Of a DNA stretch of 64,000 nucleotides, positions 40,235 to 49,592 are shown in pieces (positions within the stretch are counted from its first letter, which is position 1; each line of letters begins with the position of its first letter). The notes below the pieces were generated by a model that saw nothing but the letters and a program-made list of their open reading frames with translations, had not been told where the DNA came from and ran no database searches. The stretch comes from Azospirillum sp. TSO35-2 (GTDB taxonomy: Bacteria > Pseudomonadota > Alphaproteobacteria > Azospirillales > Azospirillaceae). Position numbers and translations under genes: made by a program. The stretch covers positions 239,439 to 303,438 of the forward strand of contig NZ_LGRA01000018.1 in the NCBI RefSeq assembly GCF_003116095.1, given 5' to 3'.

Positions 40235-43090
40235 TCATCGGTCCTTCTCCTCGTCTTCGGACGCGCGATGGTCGGCCAGCCGCAGAACCGCCTCCAGCCG
40301 CGCCAGCCCCCACAGCCCGTACCGCTCCTTCAAGCACGTGAACAGGCCGGGCCAGTCGCGGCCACCGAACTCGAAGTCCGGACGCTGCGGCCCCGGCTGG
40401 CCGGGCGCCTCCCGTGGGTCGTCGTGCGGGAACAGGGGGCGGCCATAGCCGTGGTGGACGCCGACCAGCCAGAGAACCAGCTCCGGATCCGGCGCGGCGG
40501 CCAGCCTGGGGTCGGCGAGCGCCCGCGTCACCGACGCCACCTCGTGCCGCCAAGGATCGGGAAGCCCCGCCGACCGGCGTGCCGCGCGGCTTTCGTGCCC
40601 GGTCATGCGGCGCGCCGATTTGGCCAGCGGCGTGTCGGACGCGATGGTCGCCGCGAGGCGGTCGCCGCCACGCAGCCACGCCTGGAACCGGGCGTCGCCC
40701 TTGCCTTCGTCGTGCAGGCGCGCGGCCAGCGCGACGTCGGCGACCCGTGCCGGGGACAGGCCGGCGGCCTCGGCGAACGCCGCCGCCTTCACGCCGACAT
40801 CCTCGCCATGCCGGGCGAGGCCGATGCCGTCGCCGGTGAGCGTTCCGCTCTCGTCGTCCTCGGTGGCGGACACCGCGCTGCGCCGGCCTTTCAACCGCCG
40901 GCCGGTCAGGATCCGGCCGCCATAGCCGCTCGGCCGGCTGACGGTCCAGCCCTCCGTCGCCTCGATGATCCCCTTCGCCTTCAGCGCGTCGAGCAGTTCG
41001 TCATCGCCCAGATCCTGGTTGCCGAGCAGAGCCAGCAGCCCGTCGCGAAGCCCGTCCGCCACCAGTTCCGGATGCACCCGCATCACCGGCCGGGGTGGAC
41101 AGGGGCGTTCATCACCCAGGTCCGACACGCGCTCGGCGGACGCCGGCTTCCAGCCGTGGTCGTCACAGCCGCCGTAGGTCGCGGGCACGACGATGACGTC
41201 GCCCGGCCGCAGATTGCCCGCGTACACGGCGGCGGTGTCCAGCCCGGCCCAGCGGAAGGCCCGGCGCCCGCCGGCGATGCGCTCGCCCGCCTGCGGGTCC
41301 GGGACACCTTCCAGGTCGGTGACCGCCGTGGCCGGGCCGTGGCCGGCCCTCGCCAGCCAGGATTTGGCCGCCCAGATGGGAACCGCCAGCGTCTCCCCCG
41401 CGTGCGGCGGGACCAGCATCAGCAGTTCGCCAACGGCGGCGGGTGGTGTCTGCGGCGCGATGTCGGCCCGCCAGACGATCTGGACGTCCGCCGGCCCGGT
41501 CTTCGGTCCGTGCAGGAAGGGCGCCAACTCCGGATCGATGTGCGGGATCGGGGCGGTCCAGGACAGCAGCTCCACATCGGCGGGACGCAACACGGGGGCA
41601 TCCGGCTTTTCGGCGGACAGCTCCGCCACGCCGCCGTGGGCGGCGACCCGCGCATCCATCGCGACGATGCCGAAATCCACCCGGGGATCGACCGACGCGG
41701 CCTTGCCCTTGCCACCGGCCTTCGCCGACGCCGGACTTTCGGCAATGGAGACGAGCCAGTCCCAGGTCTTGCGGGCGCGGTCGCCATAGACCGCGTCGTC
41801 GGCCTTCGCCGCAACCTCGTCCCTGGCGGCGAGGATGACCGCCGTCGCCGCGCCTTGACGGCCCAGGCGGTTCAGCCGGCCGAAACGCTGGCGCAGGCTG
41901 TCGAGCGGCGCGATCTGGGTGACCAGACCGTCGAAATCGAAGTCGGCCCCGGCCTCGATGGTCTGGGTGGCGACCACGATCAGAGGCGGGTCGGCCGGCT
42001 CCGCACCGGACCGCAGGCGTTCCGCGTGTCGATCCATGAGAGCCTTGCGGTCCAGGTCCCGGATCCGGCCGGTCAGCAGGATGGTGTCCGTCCCCGCGGC
42101 GGCCTCGTCCGCGGCAAGTCTGACGCGCACCGCGTCGAACACGGCCCGGGCCAGCGCGACGCGGTTGACCACCACCGCCAGCGGCCGCAACGCCCCGCCA
42201 CCGGCGGAGCGCCGCTCCGCCAGCAGGCCGAGAACGGCCTTGGCGAAGGCGTCGGCGTGCGGGCCGGGGTCCTCCTTGGCCGACAGCTCCAGCCGGTGCA
42301 GCACCGCCGGCTTCGCCGCCACCAGACGGGGACCGAGAACCGGGTCGGCGTGGTCGTCGTCCAGCAGGCGGAAGGGATCGGCCGAGCCGCCTTGCGGCGT
42401 CGCCGACAGGCCGACAACCTGCCAGCGCCTCGGTTCACCATCCTGCGCCGCACGGCCGAGCCGGCCGACGCGGTCGAGCGTCTGGGTGAACGGAGCGGCC
42501 AGATGCGCCTCGTCGAGGAGGAGAAGGCAATCGCTGCCGAGCAGCCCGGCATGGACCGGCTTCATCCCGTCGGACACGCCGTAGCCGCGGAACAGCAGCC
42601 GCGACCCGACCTGATCCACCGTCGAACACAGGACGGTCGGCTGGGCCGGGGTGCGCGCCCAGTCGTCTTCGCGCGGGATGCCGCCACGCAGCCGGGCGAC
42701 CTCCAGCGGCCGGCCGCCGCAGCCCAGCCAGCGCAGCCGCGCCGCCATGCGGGCCAGCGGACCGTCGCCGGCCGCCCGCTCCAGGGCGGCGGCGATCCGC
42801 TCGGCGCGCTCGAACGCCTCGTCGACGATCAGGCGGCGGTCGACGACGAAGGCGATGCGCACCGGCGCCCGGCGGTCCGGCCCCCGGTCGGCGTCCAGCG
42901 CCAGATGGAACAGCGCCACGTCGATGGCGGCGGTCTTGCCCGACCCGGTCGGCAGCGCAAGCGCCGTCGGCCAGCCCCGCTCGACCACCTGGGCGACCAG
43001 ACGGGCCTGCCAGGGAAAGGGAGAGGGCACGCCATGGATGGCGGCGAAGACCGCGGGGAACTCCGCGGGGGAGAGCGGCGGCAGGGTCAT
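40235..43090 (-). CDS. cas3: Cas3 helicase-nuclease, type I-G (GSU0051-like), HD domain C-terminal
   Basis: 951 residues from an ATG at 43090, 10 bases after the csb2 stop. The N-terminal superfamily 2 helicase has Walker A LPTGSGKTAA (about residue 46), the DEAH box LLLLDEAHLA (about 190), SATPQGG, and motif VI QRFGRLNRLG. The nuclease HD domain lies at the C-terminal end, with LHDEGKGDARFQAWLRGGD near residue 790 and GVHHGYGRPLFP later. The helicase-then-HD order is characteristic of the type I-U/I-G Cas3 rather than the usual HD-then-helicase. It should unwind and degrade targets recruited by the Csb complex. Key residues appear intact. Confidence 0.93.
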   Translation of the reverse strand: MTLPPLSPAEFPAVFAAIHGVPSPFPWQARLVAQVVERGWPTALALPTGSGKTAAIDVALFHLALDADRGPDRRAPVRIAFVVDRRLIVDEAFERAERIAAALERAAGDGPLARMAARLRWLGCGGRPLEVARLRGGIPREDDWARTPAQPTVLCSTVDQVGSRLLFRGYGVSDGMKPVHAGLLGSDCLLLLDEAHLAAPFTQTLDRVGRLGRAAQDGEPRRWQVVGLSATPQGGSADPFRLLDDDHADPVLGPRLVAAKPAVLHRLELSAKEDPGPHADAFAKAVLGLLAERRSAGGGALRPLAVVVNRVALARAVFDAVRVRLAADEAAAGTDTILLTGRIRDLDRKALMDRHAERLRSGAEPADPPLIVVATQTIEAGADFDFDGLVTQIAPLDSLRQRFGRLNRLGRQGAATAVILAARDEVAAKADDAVYGDRARKTWDWLVSIAESPASAKAGGKGKAASVDPRVDFGIVAMDARVAAHGGVAELSAEKPDAPVLRPADVELLSWTAPIPHIDPELAPFLHGPKTGPADVQIVWRADIAPQTPPAAVGELLMLVPPHAGETLAVPIWAAKSWLARAGHGPATAVTDLEGVPDPQAGERIAGGRRAFRWAGLDTAAVYAGNLRPGDVIVVPATYGGCDDHGWKPASAERVSDLGDERPCPPRPVMRVHPELVADGLRDGLLALLGNQDLGDDELLDALKAKGIIEATEGWTVSRPSGYGGRILTGRRLKGRRSAVSATEDDESGTLTGDGIGLARHGEDVGVKAAAFAEAAGLSPARVADVALAARLHDEGKGDARFQAWLRGGDRLAATIASDTPLAKSARRMTGHESRAARRSAGLPDPWRHEVASVTRALADPRLAAAPDPELVLWLVGVHHGYGRPLFPHDDPREAPGQPGPQRPDFEFGGRDWPGLFTCLKERYGLWGLARLEAVLRLADHRASEDEEKDR

Positions 43091-43100
43091 GATCGGTCTC

Positions 43101-44570
43101 TCATGAGCGGTCCCCATGGTCGAGGGGAAGGCACAGGCCCAGCCCGGCAAAGCGGCCGGCGCCCAGCATCACCGGGCCGGCCACCGCCTCGGCGAAGCGG
43201 ATCACGGCGTGGGTCAGCGGCCGGCCCTTCAGCGCGCCCGGCTGGCGCCAGCGCGTCCAGTCCGGGGCGCCGGCCCGGGCGCGCGCCGGGGCGGTGCCGG
43301 TGAAGGCCGAATGCTTGCCCGGCACCACCTCCACCGGTTCGGGCAGACCGATGCGGGCGCAGGCGTCGCGGATGATGGCGCCGAGGTCGCCGTCCGCCTT
43401 GGGATGGCGGTCGAGCGCGATGGGGGTCACGCTGCCCCAAAGGTGGGACGGCCGGGCGTAGCGCTCCGGCCGCAGCGAGGCCTTGGCCGGCGAGGGCTCG
43501 TGCCGCATCTCCCAATCCAGCCCGACGTCGGGCGCGTGCAACCGCAACGTCACCCCCGGACGGTCCGCGACCCGGATGCGACCGAGCGCGCGGAACAGGT
43601 CCTCCTCGTCCGCCAGCGCGGCGGCGTCACCGGGGGCGACGGAGGGCGCCATCGGGTCGCGGGCGCGCCGGCTGGCCAGTTCCAACCCTCGCGGCAGCAC
43701 CAGCGCCATGCCCATCAGCCGCCCCTGCGACCAGCGCCACCCGGCGTCCAGCAGCGGGACCGCGGCCAGATGCGGGCTGGTCAACGGCGCACCGTCCGGG
43801 CTGTGGCCGCTCACCCAGGCCGGCGCCCGGTGCTCGCCATAGCCCTTCTGAACCGCCTTGATGAGGAGCTTGGCGGCGACCGCCGCGGCCACCGGGTCCG
43901 GCTCCCGCCCGCCGGTGGCGGCAAACACGATCCAGTCCGAACCGAAGACCGACGCGGCGCCATTCCCGGCCTGCGGTGCGGCGGCCGGTGCGGCGGGTGG
44001 CACAGCGCCCTCGGGCGGCCGCTTGTCGGCGTTGAAGCAACGCTCCAGCTCGGCCAGCCGGCCGGGGTAGGCGCAACGGCGCGGCGCGCGGGTTTCCCCG
44101 GACGGGGCGTCGACCATCACCGCCCGGCACCGCACCAGCGAGGCGGAATGGCCGAGATAGCTGGTGTCCCGTGCCAGCGCGTCGAGGGCGTCCAGCACCG
44201 CCGCCTCCGGCGCCTCCGCCCAGAGGAACCGGACCAGCGGCGCGTGCGGCAGGGACGCCGGGAAGCGCCGCGGCTGCCGGTTCTTGCGGAATTGCGGCAC
44301 GGCGCCGAGGTTGCGGGAGTCGTTCGGCGGAACATAGACCTCGACCAGGGCCCGTTCGTACGCCGCACCGCACTGGATGCGCGGAGCCGGCCTTCCCTCC
44401 AGCCATTCGAGTGCCCGCCGCTCCAGCGGCGACTGGCCCCGCGCCCCCCAGGACGCCACCAGGGCCGAGAACAGCCGGTCGGGCTGCGGCGGCCAGTCGG
44501 GGCCGCCATCGCTCGTCCGCGCGGCGAAGGCGACGCCCATCAGATACTCGACCTCGATGGCCAGCATCAT
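43101..44570 (-). CDS. csb2: Csb2, Cas5-Cas6-type fusion subunit of type I-G Cascade
   Basis: 489 residues; the double ATG at 44570 overlaps the csb1 stop. It belongs to the GSU0054 group, in which a Cas5-like N-terminal domain (LAIEVEYLMGVAFAA; PPQPDRLFSALVASW) is joined to a Cas6-like region. The C-terminal glycine-rich loop LGAGRFAGLGLCLP is the RAMP signature. The expected role is to process crRNA and cap its 5' handle in the Cascade complex. Operon partners are csb1 upstream and cas3 downstream. Confidence 0.92.
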   Translation of the reverse strand: MMLAIEVEYLMGVAFAARTSDGGPDWPPQPDRLFSALVASWGARGQSPLERRALEWLEGRPAPRIQCGAAYERALVEVYVPPNDSRNLGAVPQFRKNRQPRRFPASLPHAPLVRFLWAEAPEAAVLDALDALARDTSYLGHSASLVRCRAVMVDAPSGETRAPRRCAYPGRLAELERCFNADKRPPEGAVPPAAPAAAPQAGNGAASVFGSDWIVFAATGGREPDPVAAAVAAKLLIKAVQKGYGEHRAPAWVSGHSPDGAPLTSPHLAAVPLLDAGWRWSQGRLMGMALVLPRGLELASRRARDPMAPSVAPGDAAALADEEDLFRALGRIRVADRPGVTLRLHAPDVGLDWEMRHEPSPAKASLRPERYARPSHLWGSVTPIALDRHPKADGDLGAIIRDACARIGLPEPVEVVPGKHSAFTGTAPARARAGAPDWTRWRQPGALKGRPLTHAVIRFAEAVAGPVMLGAGRFAGLGLCLPLDHGDRS

Positions 44571-45901
44571 GACGCCTCGCTCTCGCCGCCTTCGTCGTTC
44601 AGCGCACGGCTCATGCTCTCGCGGACGATGTGGACCAGCTTGTCCTGCGGCTGCAGGACGACCGGGCGGTCGTTCAGGGCGAAACCGGCCCGCACCGCCG
44701 CGGCGTAGGCCTCCTCATACAGGGCACGTGCGTCGTCGCGCGACAGGGTGACGGCCTCGACCGTGCCGTCGAAGGCGACCCTCTCCAGCGGCGCCGGCCC
44801 CTCGCACACCAGATCGCAGCGCGACCGCAGCGCGTAGCCCTGCACGTCCTGCTCGGTCAGGGCGACCAGCCCCAGCGCGGCGATCAGGGCCCGCCCGGCG
44901 AGATCGCGCTCCGGCGAACCGCCGAACCGCAGGCGCCGCAAACCGGCCAGCGTGATGACCGCCGAATGTTCGGCGTAGGCGCAGGTCACGCCGAGCGCGA
45001 CCACGCTCGGCGCGATGTTGCCATGGTTGATTTCCGACGGGCGGACCTTCTTGGCGCCCTTGCCGGCGCTCTTCTCGGTGGTGTCCCAGCCGTTGTCGCC
45101 CTTGAAGACCTCGACACCGCGCAGAACGCCGAGCGGATCGATGCGGCTGCCGGTGCGGCGGGCCGAGGTGCGGACATCGACCTCGCCCGTTCGGGAGTCC
45201 GGCACAGTGCCCGCAATTCTCGAAATCAATGTCTCAGCATTATGCACCTGCGACGTATCGCTTATCGTTACTGTACGGATATTGATACCGGGAATTCCTG
45301 CCGCAGCGCCGTCCACCGGCACATCGATGCCGATGATTTCCGACACCACGGCGCGCGGGAACTTGGCCCCCAGCCCGCCGCCCTCGCCGGTGGAGTTCCA
45401 CACCCCGAACAGCAGCGCGGAGGGCGAGGCCTCCAGGATGGCGGTCGCATCCTTCGAGGTCGCCTGCTTCAGGCGCTCGCCCAGCGGACTTTTCTGGAAC
45501 GGCTTACCGTCCAGCAGGCTGTCGCGCAGGATGGCGTCGAACACCCGGTGCGGCGCGTCGAGCGAGGTGATCTCGCCGATGCTGTTCAGCCCGGCGGCGG
45601 CGAAATCGACCGACAGGCGCGGCAGGGGAATACGCCCGGCCCGCGCCGCCTCCAGCAGCGCCTCCTCCATCCGGTTGGCCTGCGACTGCACGCTGTCGAT
45701 CAGAACACACCACACCTCGCGCTCGCCGATCCGCCGCCGTTCGAAGGCGTGGCGCGGCGGCGGGTTGTTCTTGCCCTCGCCGGGATAGGTCGGCGGGTGA
45801 AGCTTGTCACCCGGCCCACCGACCGGCTGAAGACGGCGACGACGACGGAACGCGGAATCGTTGGCAACCGCCTGCGTGAGCGCTGCGTAGGTCAGGGTCA
45901 T
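44567..45901 (-). CDS. csb1: Csb1, Cas7 backbone subunit of type I-G Cascade
   Basis: 444 residues from an ATG at 45901 with AGAGG upstream. It belongs to the GSU0053 family: LQPVGGPGDKLHPPTYPG and LIDSVQSQANRMEEALL near the N-terminus, later LLFGVWNSTGEGGGLGAKFPRAVVSE. Cas7 subunits form the helical backbone along the crRNA. It is the first gene of the interference operon, with its promoter presumably in the AT-rich gap upstream. About 90 bases (45211-45300) in the middle are strikingly AT-rich with rare codons, although the reading frame is intact. Confidence 0.93.
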   Translation of the reverse strand: MTLTYAALTQAVANDSAFRRRRRLQPVGGPGDKLHPPTYPGEGKNNPPPRHAFERRRIGEREVWCVLIDSVQSQANRMEEALLEAARAGRIPLPRLSVDFAAAGLNSIGEITSLDAPHRVFDAILRDSLLDGKPFQKSPLGERLKQATSKDATAILEASPSALLFGVWNSTGEGGGLGAKFPRAVVSEIIGIDVPVDGAAAGIPGINIRTVTISDTSQVHNAETLISRIAGTVPDSRTGEVDVRTSARRTGSRIDPLGVLRGVEVFKGDNGWDTTEKSAGKGAKKVRPSEINHGNIAPSVVALGVTCAYAEHSAVITLAGLRRLRFGGSPERDLAGRALIAALGLVALTEQDVQGYALRSRCDLVCEGPAPLERVAFDGTVEAVTLSRDDARALYEEAYAAAVRAGFALNDRPVVLQPQDKLVHIVRESMSRALNDEGGESEAS

Positions 45902-46412
45902 GGGGCAACCTCTGTTTGAAATTATTTAAATGATTTAACGAGAACGTTAGGCTTCCACCGTTTGGTTTGGTTTGGTTTCCTGTTGCCGAAACCTGTACAA
46001 TTCTCTAAACTTGGCAAGTCGGCTGAGGCCTCGTTGAAGCATGTAAAGCATCTAAGGCGTGCAAACTGTGTCCGGCACTTCCTCAGCCGTCGTATGTCCG
46101 GACATGCTGGGTAGGTCTTTACATCGCGTAGCGATTCAAAGAAAATAGCGACCGTTATCTCCGCAGTGCGATCGACGCACTGCGGAGATAACGGCCTAAC
46201 CTAATAAGGCGTGGGTTCGCGTTTGCGGGTCACGCATACGTGCCTCCTGGCAAGAGTCTGGTCGCGGGCGTTGAATTTCCAAGCCACCGCCCGCGACTAA
46301 GATGCGACGGTACACGCTTTTGACATTTGGAACAAGGATTCTGGTTTATGTAGATAATATAGGGGGTGGAAGGGGGATTTTCTTTTCAGCGCCTGTTCGC
46401 AGTCCCGCCGCC
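45902..46412. promoter_or_regulatory. AT-rich gap between csb1 and the AddA-like gene
   Basis: 511 bases without a convincing gene and with much lower GC than the flanks. It contains TTTGG three times in tandem (45961-45975), a short palindrome around ATGTCCGGACAT near 46095, a 19-bp hairpin (46152-46194, listed separately), and a 10-bp inverted repeat (46261-46270 with 46288-46297). It should hold the csb1 promoter and the end of the AddA-like transcript. No spaced direct repeats are present, so it is not a CRISPR array. Confidence 0.6.
46152..46194 (-). terminator. 19-bp perfect hairpin downstream of the AddA-like gene
   Basis: Arms 46152-46170 and 46176-46194 are perfectly complementary around a 5-base loop. 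Read leftward, the hairpin is followed within a few bases by a T-rich stretch (about 46140-46151), as in an intrinsic terminator. It lies about 220 bases after the AddA-like stop and 250 bases before csb1, so it would insulate the two leftward operons. A protein-binding role cannot be excluded. Confidence 0.55.
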
Positions 46413-49400
46413 TCATATCTCCGCCACCTCCAGCAGCGTGCCGACCACGGGCATGTGGATGACGGTGCCGGTCACCGGGCGCTCCGTCGCGGCTTCGACC
46501 AGGTGGCGGTAGAGCGCCAGCTGCGGGGCGTGTTCCAGCGCGCGGGCGGTCCACTGGTCATGGGGGCCGGGGAAGCTCTTGTGATCGACGATCACCACCC
46601 CGTCGGCGGTTTCCAGCAGCAGGTCGATCCGGCCGGTGACGCGCTGGAGCCCCAGCCGCCCGTGCACGGGGACCTCGGTGCGCCAGGTGGCGCCGGGCCA
46701 GCGCTGGGCCAGGACGCGCCACAGCCGGTCGCCGGCCTCGACCAGGGCCGCCGCCAGGGCGGTGGGCACCGCCCAGCGGTCGAGCAGGCGCCGGGCCTGG
46801 GCCAGCCGGCGGTCCGCCGGGATGTCGGGCCGGTCGACGGCGAGGAAGCCGTGCATGGCCTCGCCCAGCCGGGTCATGTCCACACCGCCGGGCAGCGGCA
46901 GACGCTCGCCCAGCGCCATACGCCGGCGGATCACCGCGGCGGGGGCGGCCTGTCCCGTTCCGGTCCAGTGGCTGGGCGCCACGCGCAACGGCGGGTGGAC
47001 GACCGGGGGCTCCGTGTCGGGCGGCGTGGGCATGGTGAAGACGGCGATGTCCGGGGCGGCGTCCCGCCCGGCGTCCACCCCGTCGGCGGGAGACGCCAGG
47101 ATCCGGGCCACCGCGCGGTGCGGCCGGTCGCCGACCTGGAGGTCGGCGGGCCCGTCGCCGGACGGCAGGGACAGGATCGGCGCGCCGCCGCCGTCCACCA
47201 GGGCGTCGAGCCAGCCGGTCTGTTTCGGGCGGGCGGCCAGGATCAGGTAGTCGCGCGCGCGGGTCATGCCGACATACATCAGGCGAACCGCCTCCGCGTG
47301 GGCGTGGACACGCGCCGTGGCCATCTCGGGCGATGCGTCGGCGGCGGTGTCGAGATGCACGCCCTTGCGCTGCGCGTCGTAGGGCCAGGGCCAGCAGCGC
47401 AGCCAGCGCCCATCCAGCGGGCGCCAGGGATCGACGCCCTCCGCCGGCCCGTCCACCGACAGGCCGAAGGGGGACGGGTCCGGCCCGCCCTGAAGGTCGA
47501 GCAGGATCACCACCGGCCATTCCAGCCCCTTGGACTGGTGGTAGGTCAGCACCTGGACCGCGCCGGGATCGGTGCTGGGCGGTTGGTCTCCGCCCTTCGC
47601 GACCCCGGCCAGGAAACCGATCAGCCCTCCGGCGGTGGCCGCCCCGTGGCGGGCGCGGCAATCGTCCTCGTAGGTCCGGGCCAGCCCGCGCAGGGCGTCG
47701 AGGTTGGCCAGCCGTCCGGCCGCGTCGCCCCAGCGCTTGGCCTGTTCGGCGACGCCGCCGGCGACGATGGCGACCTCCAGCGCCTCCACCGGGGTCAGGT
47801 GCAGCAGGCGGGCCCGCGCCGCGTCCAGGGCGCGCAGCACCGGGGAGGTCTCCCGCGCGCGCCGGGCGGCGTCGGGCTGCAACCACTCCTCCAGCCAGGC
47901 CGGCTGCGCCGCGCTGGCCGTCCCGCCATGCGCCAGCTCCACCATGGCGAGCGTGTCGGCGGAATCGACAAGATAGCGCAGGGCCGCCAGCGCCAACCCG
48001 GCCTCATCCGTGGCGATCAGCCCCTGGCGGCCGACCGCGACGTCGAGCCCGACGGCGGCAAGCGCCCCGGCCACGGCGGCGCAACGCTCGTTGGAGCGGC
48101 ACAGGATGGCGATGTCGGCACCCCGGATCGGGCGTAGCCGCCCGTCGGTCCGCCCACGCTCGCCGACGGGATGCGCGTCCGGCAGCGCCAACAGCGACGC
48201 CACCCCCTGCGCCAGCGCTTCCAGGGCGATGTCCCAGCTCTTGCCCGCCAGGGTCCAGACCTCCAGCGGCGGCGGCTGGTCCGGCCCGTCCGTCCGCTCG
48301 CAGGCCGGGACCAGGGCGTCCTCGCGGGGGATGCCGGTGGGCGGAAAGGCGGCGCCGAACAGGTCGTTGTGGAACGCCACCAGCCCGGGGCGCGACCGGT
48401 AGTTCCGCGGCAGCCGTTCCGCCGTGCCGCCGCTTGCGCCGGGAGCCCAGGCGATCACCGCGCCGATCAGGGCGGGATCGGTGCCGCGGAAGCCGTAGAT
48501 CGCCTGCTTGGCGTCGCCGACCCAGACCGACCGCCGCACCACCCGGGCCAGGGTCAGGAAGAGGGCGAGCTGGATCGGGCTGGTGTCCTGGAATTCGTCG
48601 ACCAACGCCAGTTCCACCCGCTCCGCCAGCCGGCGGCGGACGTCGGGGCGGTCCAGCAGGGTCAGCGCCTCATGCTCCTGGTCGACGAAGTCGACGAGCC
48701 CGTGGACGCGCTTGAACCGCTCATACGCGTCCATGGCGTCGGCGGCGCAGCGGAACACCCCGTCCACCAGAGCGCGCAGGTCGGCGTGCAGGCGCGGATG
48801 GGCCGGGTGGGCGGACGCCGCCTCGGCGACCGCCTGGGCCACCGCCTTCCATTTGGCTCCGGGATCGAGCTTGGTCAGCCGCACCCACTCCACCCAGGGC
48901 AGCGGACGCCCGGCGGCCAGCGCCGCGGCGTTCCGCAACGTGGACAGCGCGTCCGCGGTCTTCTTCACGCCGGTGTCCCCGGCCGCGTCGATGGCGGCGA
49001 CGGCCGCTCCAATCGCCTCGGCCAGCGCCCGGTCGAGCCGCTCCGCATCGGCCCGCGGTTCCGGCAGCAGGGCCAGCAAGCCGCGCAGCGACCGTTCCGC
49101 CGACGCCGCCAAGTCGCCGGCGGCGATCCCGTTCTGCCGGGCGTGGGCGCCGATGTCCTGGACCAGACCGCGCCAATCCTCCACCCGCAGGCGCCACGCC
49201 GCCGGTTCGATGGCGGCGCTGTGCCGCCGGATGGCGTCATCGGCGGCGGCGGCGAACAGGGCGGCGCCGCGCTCCTCCCCCAGGACGTCGGCGACCGGGG
49301 AGCGCCCGGCCTCCAGCGCGAACTCCGCGGCGATGCGGCCGAACAGGGCGTTCACGGTGCCGATGCGGGCGGTCAGCACGTCGCGCGCGGCGTCCGCCTG

Positions 49401-49592
49401 CCCGTCGGCGAGCAGCCGGCCCCGAATGCGCTCCAGCAGTTCGGCCGCCGCCTTGCGGGTGAAGGTCGTGGCGAGGATCGCCCCCGGCGCCAGCCCGGCC
49501 GCGACCGCGTCGAGGTAGGCGTCGGTCAGACGGTGGGTCTTGCCGGTTCCGGCGCTGGCCGTCACCGCGTCGATGGGAGAGGGGGTGGTCAT
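46413..49592 (-). CDS. AddA-like UvrD helicase with C-terminal PD-(D/E)XK nuclease
   Basis: 1059 residues from an ATG at 49592 that overlaps the stop of the AddB-like gene as ATGA. Superfamily 1 helicase motifs: Walker A TASAGTGKT (about residues 11-19), VDEFQDTSPIQ (about 328), GDAKQAIYGFRG, QVLTYHQSKGLEW and YVGMTRARDYLIL (about 774). The C-terminal nuclease domain reads GRIDLLLETADGVVIVDHKS near residues 985-1005, with an intact D and DxK. Proteins of this layout process double-strand DNA ends together with an AddB partner. Here the pair sits between csb1 and cas4-cas1. The role could be general recombination on this replicon, defence, or supply of fragments for spacer acquisition; only the biochemical activity is well supported. 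Confidence 0.88.
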   Translation of the reverse strand: MTTPSPIDAVTASAGTGKTHRLTDAYLDAVAAGLAPGAILATTFTRKAAAELLERIRGRLLADGQADAARDVLTARIGTVNALFGRIAAEFALEAGRSPVADVLGEERGAALFAAAADDAIRRHSAAIEPAAWRLRVEDWRGLVQDIGAHARQNGIAAGDLAASAERSLRGLLALLPEPRADAERLDRALAEAIGAAVAAIDAAGDTGVKKTADALSTLRNAAALAAGRPLPWVEWVRLTKLDPGAKWKAVAQAVAEAASAHPAHPRLHADLRALVDGVFRCAADAMDAYERFKRVHGLVDFVDQEHEALTLLDRPDVRRRLAERVELALVDEFQDTSPIQLALFLTLARVVRRSVWVGDAKQAIYGFRGTDPALIGAVIAWAPGASGGTAERLPRNYRSRPGLVAFHNDLFGAAFPPTGIPREDALVPACERTDGPDQPPPLEVWTLAGKSWDIALEALAQGVASLLALPDAHPVGERGRTDGRLRPIRGADIAILCRSNERCAAVAGALAAVGLDVAVGRQGLIATDEAGLALAALRYLVDSADTLAMVELAHGGTASAAQPAWLEEWLQPDAARRARETSPVLRALDAARARLLHLTPVEALEVAIVAGGVAEQAKRWGDAAGRLANLDALRGLARTYEDDCRARHGAATAGGLIGFLAGVAKGGDQPPSTDPGAVQVLTYHQSKGLEWPVVILLDLQGGPDPSPFGLSVDGPAEGVDPWRPLDGRWLRCWPWPYDAQRKGVHLDTAADASPEMATARVHAHAEAVRLMYVGMTRARDYLILAARPKQTGWLDALVDGGGAPILSLPSGDGPADLQVGDRPHRAVARILASPADGVDAGRDAAPDIAVFTMPTPPDTEPPVVHPPLRVAPSHWTGTGQAAPAAVIRRRMALGERLPLPGGVDMTRLGEAMHGFLAVDRPDIPADRRLAQARRLLDRWAVPTALAAALVEAGDRLWRVLAQRWPGATWRTEVPVHGRLGLQRVTGRIDLLLETADGVVIVDHKSFPGPHDQWTARALEHAPQLALYRHLVEAATERPVTGTVIHMPVVGTLLEVAEI

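Noticed and set aside
46261..46297. A single orphan CRISPR repeat (10-bp stem with an ATTGAA-like motif nearby)
   Set aside because: The spacing of the stem and the TTGAA does not match a repeat, and no second copy was found.
45902..46412. Possible CRISPR array upstream of csb1
   Set aside because: The gap has inverted repeats and one pentamer repeat but no evenly spaced direct repeats of 28-37 bases.
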